This document shows, one piece after another, positions 1 to 4,726 of a stretch of DNA of 34,549 bases. The notes beneath the pieces are model-generated. The model worked only from the letters and a program-made list of their open reading frames with translations. It had not been told where the DNA came from and made no database searches. How positions within the stretch are numbered: the first letter of the stretch is position 1; the number at the start of each line of letters is the position of its first letter. A program made the position numbers and the translations under genes. This stretch comes from an uncultured bacterium (GTDB taxonomy: Bacteria > Patescibacteriota > Minisyncoccia > Minisyncoccales > UBA5738): assembly GCA_903847095.1 (NCBI GenBank), contig CAINCQ010000002.1:1-34549 (forward strand). Direction: 5' to 3'.

Positions 1-290
1 CAATGGCCGTTACAATGGGTTGCAATATCGAGAGGTGGAGCAAATCCCATCAAAAACGGCCCCAGTTCGGATTGAGGTCTGCAACTCGACCTCATGAAGC
101 CGGAATCGCTAGTAAACGTGAATCAGCTACGTCACGTTGAATATGTTCCTGAGCCTTGTACTCACCGCCCGTCACGCCAAGCGAGCTGGGGACAGCCGAA
201 GTGCCCCGCGAGGGGAGCTAAGCTGGATTCAGTAAGAGGGGCGAAGTCGTAACAAGGCACGGGTAGGGGAACCTGCTCGTGGATCAATTA
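1..290 (+). rRNA. rrs: 16S ribosomal RNA, 3' end (partial)
   Basis: The last ~290 nt of small-subunit rRNA, open at the left window edge. Universal landmarks are visible in order: CAGTTCGGATTG, CGGAATCGCTAGTAA, the decoding-site stretch CACCGCCCGTCAC, GAAGTCGTAACAAGG, and helix 45 with its GGAA tetraloop (10 pairs, CACGGGTAGG with CCTGCTCGTG), then GGATCA. The core reads as functional rather than decayed. Two oddities: GTACTCACC replaces the usual GTACACACC (A to U at E. coli position 1396 by my count), and GGATCA is followed by AATTAATTTATTTT instead of CCTCCTT, so no anti-Shine-Dalgarno is encoded. The exact 3' end is not determinable from sequence. Confidence 0.97.
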
Positions 291-354
291 ATTTATTTTT
301 TGAGTGTCGGCTATAGTTGAGGAGTGAGAATTCTCTTCTTGACAATAAGACGCT

Positions 355-380
355 GATCAATCCGTCTTTAAAGATTGGTC
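355..380 (+). other. 16S trailer hairpin
   Basis: GATCAATC and GATTGGTC pair (8 bp, one G-T) around a 10-nt loop in the region between 16S and its terminator. It is probably part of the rRNA precursor trailer used in processing. The rest of 290-430 shows no tRNA, no gene and no 23S start. Confidence 0.45.
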
Positions 381-430
381 AATATAGTAGTTCGGGACGA
401 CTTCAAGTAATCCTTTGTGGCTTTCAAAAA

Positions 431-457
431 AACACCCGTGTTCCGGGCGTTTTTTTG
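431..457 (+). terminator. Intrinsic terminator after 16S rRNA
   Basis: AACACCCG pairs with CGGGCGTT (one A-C mismatch) around a short loop and runs into T7. It closes the 16S transcript ~140 nt after helix 45, so the 23S is not co-transcribed here. Confidence 0.8.
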
Positions 458-503
458 TTTTTAAATCGTATTATGAGGTTTTAACCTTGTTTTTTTTAAA
501 TCA

Positions 504-531
504 TTGACTTTTTGAAAAATATGTTTATCCT
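504..531 (+). promoter_or_regulatory. Sigma70-type promoter for small gene 553/631
   Basis: TTGACT, 16-bp spacer, TATCCT. Predicted start of transcription is near 538, only a few bases before an AAGGAGG sequence. Confidence 0.5.
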
Positions 532-541
532 AAGATAAGCC

Positions 542-558
542 AAGGAGGCAGGATCATC
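542..558 (+). promoter_or_regulatory. Strong SD-like site followed by ATC codons
   Basis: AAGGAGG at 542-548 is followed 4-7 nt later by ATC ATC, in frame with the 631 ORF and with no intervening stop. No ATG, GTG or TTG lies at a usable distance in any frame, so initiation at ATC (553 or 556) or ATA (568) would be needed to use this site. Confidence 0.4.
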
Positions 559-630
559 GGTAAAAAAATAATAATCGGCCATACCTATACGCTGCGCAAG
601 AATTGCGAAGCGGAGCTGACTTCAAGTCTC

Positions 631-831
631 GTGCAAAGAAGCGAAAGAAGGTTGAGTCTCGAAAAAGGAAGAAAGTTTAAGGTGGACGCGATCGGGGATG
701 AGCGCACGGTTGGAAAGGATTGCCATTGCCGGTTGATATTCGACGTCATCGGTTATTATTTCCCGCCAGACGGAAAAAATCCGATCCGGGTGAGGGTAAT
801 GAGCGAAACGTTCGGTGAGGCCGTTAAATGA
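631..831 (+). CDS. Small hypothetical protein, start probably further upstream
   Basis: The 66-residue form starts at GTG 631. No family is recognised. The product is basic and hydrophilic, with a CHCR motif and a beta-rich C-terminal half (LIFDVIGYYF). The frame is open back to a TGA at 505, and a promoter plus an AAGGAGG site sit at 504-548, well upstream of this GTG and pointing to initiation near 553-568. A start at ATC 556 would give about 91 residues. The stop codon lies inside the downstream terminator hairpin. I keep the canonical start for the coordinates but think the N-terminus is longer. Function unknown. Confidence 0.55.
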   Translation: MQRSERRLSLEKGRKFKVDAIGDERTVGKDCHCRLIFDVIGYYFPPDGKNPIRVRVMSETFGEAVK

Positions 832-851
832 GGATCAAACCTCATTTTTTT
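826..851 (+). terminator. Intrinsic terminator overlapping stop codon
   Basis: ATGAGG and CCTCAT form a perfect 6-bp stem with loop ATCAAA, followed by T7. The TGA stop of the 631 gene is part of the stem. Confidence 0.85.
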
Positions 852-954
852 GTTGAACAAAAATCAGGCAAATTTCTTTAGTCAAAAACCCCAATTGTTT
901 TTGTCTGAATAATCCGCGGTTTTTTGCCGCGAAATCAAGAGCGATTTGTTTAAC

Positions 955-978
955 AAAAAAGGGCGGTTGTTCCGTCCT
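955..978 (-). terminator. Intrinsic terminator for minus-strand gene
   Basis: On the minus strand AGGACGG and CCGCCCT pair (one mismatch) around AACAA and run into T6. It starts directly after the stop codon of the 979-1221 gene, which supports that gene being real. Confidence 0.7.
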
Positions 979-1221
979 TTATCCGGCCAGTTTTTCGGCC
1001 AGGTTGTTATATCGCGCGAACAGCGATTCGGTGTTTGAATTTACCGCCACTTCGTTTTTTTTGTCGAAAAGCAGATCGCCGGCCTCCACCATTAAATCGA
1101 TGGCCGTTTCCCGGCTTTCCTCCGTTTCTTCGTTCCAGGAGCTTTCCGCTTTGTCGATCAGGCGGGCGACTATCGTTATTACGTCATTCTCATTCATACC
1201 GGTCAAGGAATTTCCTAACAC
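979..1221 (-). CDS. Small acidic helical hypothetical protein
   Basis: 80 residues from GTG 1221, or 72 from ATG 1197; neither start has a convincing ribosome binding site. The product is acidic and predicted helical (NDVITIVARLIDKAESSW, EESRETAIDLMVEAGDLLFD). No family is recognised. It is preferred over the overlapping plus-strand ORFs at 1004 and 1035 because a terminator hairpin on the minus strand abuts its stop, its composition is protein-like, and the plus-strand alternatives are Arg/Pro/Ser-rich shadows. It runs divergently from the 1330 gene with about 100 bp between them. Function unknown. Confidence 0.6.
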   Translation of the reverse strand: MLGNSLTGMNENDVITIVARLIDKAESSWNEETEESRETAIDLMVEAGDLLFDKKNEVAVNSNTESLFARYNNLAEKLAG

Positions 1222-1280
1222 CTTATTCCATTTTTGGCAAGTTTTTTGATCGGATAAACAGCTTTTTATCTAAATTAATA

Positions 1281-1309
1281 TTGACAAATAAATACTTATA
1301 GTTTATTAT
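1281..1309 (+). promoter_or_regulatory. Near-consensus sigma70 promoter for 1330 gene
   Basis: TTGACA, 17-bp spacer, TATTAT (overlapping a TATAAT three bases later). Transcription would start near 1316, leaving a leader of about 14 nt that includes AGAGG. Confidence 0.75.
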
Positions 1310-1329
1310 AATCACAAGAGGCGATTTAA

Positions 1330-1665
1330 ATGTGGAAAGAGCAAGACTTGGAGTATTTCCTTAAAATGTCCCGGCACGGGCTTGAAGTGGCTCAGGAAGA
1401 AGCCGGTGAAAAAAAATTTTCGGACTCGCTCGCGTTGACCGCCCGGGAATCGGGTAGCCAAGGTATTCAAGCTCTTCTGATGATTTTCAAAGTTTTTGAA
1501 TGTAGCTTCGAAGAAGCGCGGTACTTCGCCGAGCAAAGCGAGATATATTACAATAAGGCCAAAACAGGCGGAGAAAAGCAATCGGCCATGTATGGCAATT
1601 TGGCCATTGCCTATGGTGTTCAGGCGCTTATTAAGTATTTCGAACACAAAAAGCGAACAGGTTAA
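1330..1665 (+). CDS. Small helical hypothetical protein
   Basis: 111 residues, no signal peptide and no membrane segment. The sequence is mostly predicted helix (DLEYFLKMSRHGLEVAQEEA, EEARYFAEQSEIYYNKAK), of the kind seen in TPR-like or small helical-bundle proteins, but no family is recognised. The start is ATG 1330, eight bases after AGAGG and just downstream of a near-consensus promoter. The TAA stop forms the loop of the terminator hairpin. It is monocistronic. Function unknown. Confidence 0.75.
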   Translation: MWKEQDLEYFLKMSRHGLEVAQEEAGEKKFSDSLALTARESGSQGIQALLMIFKVFECSFEEARYFAEQSEIYYNKAKTGGEKQSAMYGNLAIAYGVQALIKYFEHKKRTG

Positions 1666-1680
1666 CCTGTTCTTTTTTTT
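1655..1680 (+). terminator. Intrinsic terminator with stop codon in loop
   Basis: GAACAGG and CCTGTTC form a perfect 7-bp stem; the loop TTAA contains the TAA stop of the 1330 gene. Followed by T8. Confidence 0.9.
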
Positions 1681-1707
1681 GGTCATGGATCTTTCCGGCG
1701 ACGCTAC

Positions 1708-1735
1708 TTGACAGGCGGGATATCTTTTCTATACT
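1708..1735 (+). promoter_or_regulatory. Near-consensus promoter driving a non-coding RNA
   Basis: TTGACA, 16-bp spacer, TATACT. No ORF follows for over 400 bp; the downstream sequence is GC-rich and rich in hairpins. Confidence 0.75.
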
Positions 1736-1741
1736 GAGATT

Positions 1742-2015
1742 GGGACCGCTGGTATGTGCAGATGACCGAAGCTACGTGCTAATGACCGATGGTAATATTT
1801 CGCGCAACGCGGAATTAAACTAGCCAGAGGCTCCTAAGCGGCCTGATGGAGATTGACGGAGTCCGCCAGAAATGGCCTTCTCTATAGTGTAACCCGGGCG
1901 GGCTTGCTCGCGCCACCAGGGTTTTCGCACCGCTGATCGAGGGATACCTGCCAGGAACGTGCAACTTCAAACCCGGTTGCGCAAACGATTATCCATAATT
2001 GTTCTTGGTCCATTC
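1742..2015 (+). ncRNA. Candidate structured RNA (element E1)
   Basis: About 270 nt between a near-consensus promoter and a terminator, with no credible ORF on the plus strand. The ends pair (GGACC 1743-1747 with GGTCC 2007-2011). Internal helices include TTTCGCG with CGCGGAA, AGCC-AGA-GGCT, and GTGCAAC with GTTGCGC. It contains two copies of ATGACCGA. The stretch GGAA-TTAAAC-TAGCCAGAGGCT closely resembles one in the tandem leader elements at 19036-19425 (GGAACATAAAATGTAGCCAGAGGCT), and its 3' end shares a hairpin-then-GCAAAC pattern with their GGGCGAAAC. I could not match it to RNase P, tmRNA, SRP or 6S RNA. It could be a stand-alone RNA or a leader controlling read-through into the 2148 gene. 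Confidence 0.6.
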
Positions 2016-2070
2016 TCCATCATTATATTTTTTTCCTATTCATAGCTCATTCTTTCGGGTTTTTAAGCCA

Positions 2071-2101
2071 GGCGCCGATTTATCAAGGCGCTTTTCTTTT
2101 T
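2071..2101 (+). terminator. Terminator of the E1 transcript
   Basis: GCGCC and GGCGC pair around a 10-nt loop and run into TTTTCTTTTT. It lies between E1 and the 2148 gene and could be constitutive or conditional. Confidence 0.65.
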
Positions 2102-2111
2102 GCGTTGATGG

Positions 2112-2140
2112 TTGACAAAAGGTATTTTTTATGATTAAAT
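2112..2140 (+). promoter_or_regulatory. Promoter for 2148 gene, possibly leaderless
   Basis: TTGACA, 17-bp spacer, TTAAAT. Predicted transcription start is about 2147, so the GTG at 2148 would sit at the very 5' end of the message. Confidence 0.5.
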
Positions 2141-2147
2141 TAACGCG

Positions 2148-2648
2148 GTGATTATAGTGGGACAGTATATTATTGAAGTATTCGTGGTTTTGGTAAGGTT
2201 TGTGGTTTTTCTCGCTTTCCTGGCCATGCTTCACAGTATTTTCGGTAACTATCTGATAGCACGGTACGTTCTGTCGCTTTATCACAAGAAAAACGGGGAA
2301 AGAATGATTCCCGTGGAAACCGTTTTTTCCGGGAAGCCGGGTTATGTCAACGACGCAAAAAAACCAGGCGAGCAATTTACCCGGGAATTTTACCGGATAC
2401 CGATTTTCATGGGAGTTAACGGCGCTTGCAGCAAGGCCGCGCAAATATACCGCCGCTATCGGCAATTCCATGGCGCGACCTTGGTTAGTCTGTCCGACCT
2501 TGGCGAAGCGGACGAAGGCATAAAGAAGCGTCTTCAGCACGCGATGATCGATCATGAACTTGATGGCTTGGCCATCGATGCGTGGATCTTTGAGCTAAGG
2601 GAGGAGCGGATCAACCGCCGGAACTGGCTGTGGCGCATCTTTAATTAA
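2148..2648 (+). CDS. Small membrane-anchored hypothetical protein
   Basis: 166 residues starting at GTG 2148. Residues ~5-32 form one strong hydrophobic segment (VFVVLVRFVVFLAFLAML), leaving a soluble C-terminal domain of ~130 residues that is basic and mixed alpha/beta, ending RRNWLWRIFN. No domain is recognised. The start sits one base after the predicted transcription start, so this may be a leaderless message. It follows the structured RNA E1 and its terminator, so E1 could regulate it. Its stop codon abuts a perfect terminator hairpin. Function unknown. Confidence 0.75.
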   Translation: MIIVGQYIIEVFVVLVRFVVFLAFLAMLHSIFGNYLIARYVLSLYHKKNGERMIPVETVFSGKPGYVNDAKKPGEQFTREFYRIPIFMGVNGACSKAAQIYRRYRQFHGATLVSLSDLGEADEGIKKRLQHAMIDHELDGLAIDAWIFELREERINRRNWLWRIFN

Positions 2649-2671
2649 TGGGGAACAAACCCCATTTTTTT
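2647..2671 (+). terminator. Intrinsic terminator abutting stop codon
   Basis: AATGGGG and CCCCATT form a perfect 7-bp stem with T7 after it. The stem begins at the last bases of the TAA of the 2148 gene. Confidence 0.9.
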
Positions 2672-2718
2672 GCGGCCGCAGTTTTCATTTGATACAATAG
2701 ACCTAACAGATAAAACGT

Positions 2719-3300
2719 ATGAATAATAATCCCGGTCCGATCCCCAAAAAGGTGGATGATTTTTTAAGGCAGTCTGACGCTAAATTCGAATTGGTTAGGC
2801 ATAAAAAGGTTTATACGGCTTACGACAAGGCCGCTACTTTAAAGATCAAACCGTCGGCCGTAGGAAAGGTGTTGGTGATGAAGGTGGAAAATGAACCGGT
2901 GATCGTTATTGTCGGGGCCGATAAAAACCTTGATATCGAAAAGATCAAAAAAACACTGAAAGCGAAAAAGATCGATTTCGTGTCCGAAATAGCGATCAAG
3001 GAAAAATTCAAAGGTATCGACGCGGGGGCCATTCCGCCTTTCGGCGTTGTTTGGAAAGTGAAAGTCTTGGCGGACAAAGGATTGCTGGCCCAGCCAAAGA
3101 TCATTCTTTCGGCCGGGAAGTACGAGTGGTCGGTTCGGCTTACGCCCGCCGCGTTCAAAAAAATTTCACCGGACCTGGTTACCGGATTTTTCTCCAAAGC
3201 CAAGGAAAAGAAAGCTAAACCGAAAAAGAAACCCGCCAAGAAACCGGCAATCGGAAAAAAAGCCGGGAAACCGGCCCCAAAGACCCATAAGAAAAAATGA
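2719..3300 (+). CDS. YbaK/aminoacyl-tRNA deacylase-like protein with Lys-rich tail
   Basis: 193 residues. Residues ~10-155 match the YbaK/ProRS-INS fold pattern: FELVRHKKVYTA near the N-terminus, the SAVGKVLVMKV strand carrying the Lys expected at the active site, then IVIVGADKNLDIEKIKK, a GAIPPFG loop and a C-terminal RLTPAAFKKIS. Proteins of this family hydrolyse mischarged aminoacyl-tRNA or bind charged tRNA. The last ~40 residues are a basic low-complexity tail (repeats of KKPAKKP type) that could bind RNA or DNA; this is not a usual part of the family. A TACAAT -10 element lies at 2693-2698. The start ATG has no SD. Its stop overlaps the next gene's start (ATGA), suggesting translational coupling. 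Confidence 0.82.
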   Translation: MNNNPGPIPKKVDDFLRQSDAKFELVRHKKVYTAYDKAATLKIKPSAVGKVLVMKVENEPVIVIVGADKNLDIEKIKKTLKAKKIDFVSEIAIKEKFKGIDAGAIPPFGVVWKVKVLADKGLLAQPKIILSAGKYEWSVRLTPAAFKKISPDLVTGFFSKAKEKKAKPKKKPAKKPAIGKKAGKPAPKTHKKK

Positions 3301-3878
3301 TCTATTACAAGTTTGTCGCTTCGTTTAAAAAAAAGACAGCCAAAAAAATGGCCGAGGATTGCTCCGGGTTTATAAAACCCAAATCCAAATTTCTTGATCT
3401 TGGCTGCGGTTCCGGAATCGTATCCCGGGAGTTTAAGGAGAAATTCGATCTGGATCTTATTGGCGTCGATATCGTCGATAATCTGGCTGTTGAGATGGAA
3501 TTGAAGCTAATTGACGGCAAGACCCTTCCTTTTGATGACGGGTCTTTTGACGCCGTTCTGATCAGTTATGTTTTGCACCACGCCGACGAGCCGGTCCGTT
3601 TATTGAAAGAAGCCAAAAGGGTAGTTAAGGCTGGCGGGAAAGTGATCGTTTTTGAGGATCTTTATAAAGGTATTCTGGCCAAAATAATCTGTAAGATCCA
3701 TGGATCGACCTATGGTTTTTTATTCGAGCATCATGGAGGGAAAGAGCGGATCAATTTTAAAAACCAAAAACAATGGGAGGAAATATTCCGAATGTTGGGT
3801 TTTAAGCTGGTTTATGGCTTACGCGTATCGGCCAATATCCACCCGGTGGAAAAGCGGATGTTTGTCCTGGAAAAATAA
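3297..3878 (+). CDS. Class I SAM-dependent methyltransferase
   Basis: 193 residues. Motif I is FLDLGCGSG (residues ~32-40), an acidic residue ends the second strand (LIGVDIVDN), and the motif IV region is AVLISYVLHHADEP, followed by LLKEAKRVVKAGGKVIVFED. This is the small UbiE/COQ5-like (Methyltransf_11) layout. The substrate is not evident; a small molecule or lipid is more common for this subtype than nucleic acid. It overlaps the upstream YbaK-like gene by four bases (ATGA), so the pair is likely translated together. There is no terminator immediately after it. Confidence 0.88.
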   Translation: MIYYKFVASFKKKTAKKMAEDCSGFIKPKSKFLDLGCGSGIVSREFKEKFDLDLIGVDIVDNLAVEMELKLIDGKTLPFDDGSFDAVLISYVLHHADEPVRLLKEAKRVVKAGGKVIVFEDLYKGILAKIICKIHGSTYGFLFEHHGGKERINFKNQKQWEEIFRMLGFKLVYGLRVSANIHPVEKRMFVLEK

Positions 3879-3935
3879 CGGCCGGAGAGGTTGCAAAATC
3901 GACCGAATAGTGTAAAATCTGAATGTGCAGTTTTT

Positions 3936-3975
3936 GAGCGTGTAGCGTAGCTAAGTGGCATAACGCCGTCCTGAT
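3936..3975 (+). pseudogene. tRNA-Ile 5'-half copy
   Basis: From 3945 to 3975 the sequence matches the intact tRNA-Ile with one C/T difference and stops being similar exactly after the anticodon GAT. No 3' half follows; AT-rich sequence and then the intact tRNA come next. Confidence 0.75.
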
Positions 3976-4007
3976 GAAATAATTTTACAATTTAATAGTT
4001 TTTTGGT

Positions 4008-4082
4008 GGGCGCGTAGTTAAGTGGCATAACGCCGTCCTGATAAGACGGAGGCCGAAGGTCCGATTCCTTCCGCGCCCACCA
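4008..4082 (+). tRNA. tRNA-Ile(GAT)
   Basis: Full cloverleaf with encoded CCA. Acceptor stem GGGCGCG/CGCGCCC, D stem GTTA/TAAC, anticodon stem CCGTC/GACGG with loop CTGATAA (anticodon GAT), T stem GAAGG/CCTTC. The T loop reads TCCGATT, so position 55 is C instead of the near-universal U (pseudouridine 55). The flanks contain partial copies of the same gene. Confidence 0.93.
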
Positions 4083-4131
4083 AAAAAACTAATAATCTGT
4101 AGGTAAATTTATTTCCGTTCTTGAAGAACGA

Positions 4132-4216
4132 AAGACGGAGGCCGAAGGTCCGTATTTGAGCGATAGCGAAAATCAAGGTTTTGCGTAGCAGGTTCTTATT
4201 CCTTCCGCGCCCACCA
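4132..4216 (+). pseudogene. tRNA-Ile 3'-half copy interrupted by 45-bp insert
   Basis: Identity to the tRNA begins just after the anticodon (AAGACGGAGGCC) and runs to the T loop (GGTCCG). A 45-bp insert at 4153-4197 follows, then ATTCCTTCCGCGCCCACCA resumes. The 5' half is replaced by a hairpin (CGTTCTT/AAGAACG). Confidence 0.75.
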
Positions 4217-4258
4217 AATACCCAAAATCTACGCAAGTTTTTTCTGCCTTGAGGGCAG

Positions 4259-4287
4259 AAAGACGGAGGACAAAAGCTTGATTCCTT
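4259..4287 (+). pseudogene. Degenerate tRNA-Ile 3'-half copy
   Basis: AAAGACGGAGG followed by a diverged stretch and TGATTCCTT. Again the similarity begins right after the anticodon, and a hairpin (CTGCC/GGGCAG) precedes it. Confidence 0.55.
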
Positions 4288-4299
4288 AGAAAAAAACAA

Positions 4300-4657
4300 A
4301 GCGGGCGATATCCGCCGCCGGGCAGATAGGGATCGGCTGGTTTTGGAGTGGGATGTATCGCGGCGATAACGGTAATATTTAGCTTTCTCGATCGATGTTA
4401 TTTTCCGGGCCGGAACTTCAAGCGGTTTTGCCTAAAATCTTAGGTGAACGCGGGGCGGGGGAGTAACTGAAGCCGGCTGGGGCCGGTTTTTTTGCGTTCG
4501 TCGGAAACTCGTCTTGCCTTCAAGCCGCCGCGAATTATTCATACCGGGTGGCGCGTTTTTTGGGGAGTGGCGGGCCGAGAAAAATCCTTTTAAAAAAAGG
4601 TAATTTTAGGCTTGGATTATCCACAGTTTGATGGTTTCATCAAGCGCTTTTTTCTAG
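4300..4657 (+). other. Non-coding stretch with a terminator
   Basis: No convincing ORF on either strand. The first ~190 bp are GC-rich and end in the terminator at 4471-4493, so a transcript may end here, either read-through from the tRNA or an independent RNA. The 4500-4657 part holds nothing I can assign before the promoter of the giant gene. Confidence 0.4.
4471..4493 (+). terminator. Intrinsic terminator
   Basis: GCCGGC and GGCCGG-type arms pair around TGGG and are followed by T7. Confidence 0.7.
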
Positions 4658-4663
4658 TATAAT
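4658..4663 (+). promoter_or_regulatory. -10 element of the giant surface protein gene
   Basis: TATAAT within TAGTATAATAAA; no good -35 is visible. The same TAGTATAATAAA string precedes the related gene at 17202, suggesting shared control. The leader would be about 57 nt. Confidence 0.55.
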
Positions 4664-4726
4664 AAACGCATAGGCCTAAGAAGGTCGAGTTTGTTGTAAT
4701 AGGAACAAAAAAGCCCAAAAAAAAGA

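Noticed and set aside
1742-2015. E1 as RNase P RNA, tmRNA, SRP RNA or 6S RNA
   Set aside because: None of the expected core sequences (GAGGAAAGTCC, ACAGAAA, tmRNA acceptor/T-arm, SRP GGAAG loop) are present.
4018-4299. 93-aa minus-strand ORF across the tRNA-Ile region
   Set aside because: It is the antisense translation of the tRNA and its partial copies (GAEGIGPSASVLSGRRYAT is a typical tRNA-shadow product).
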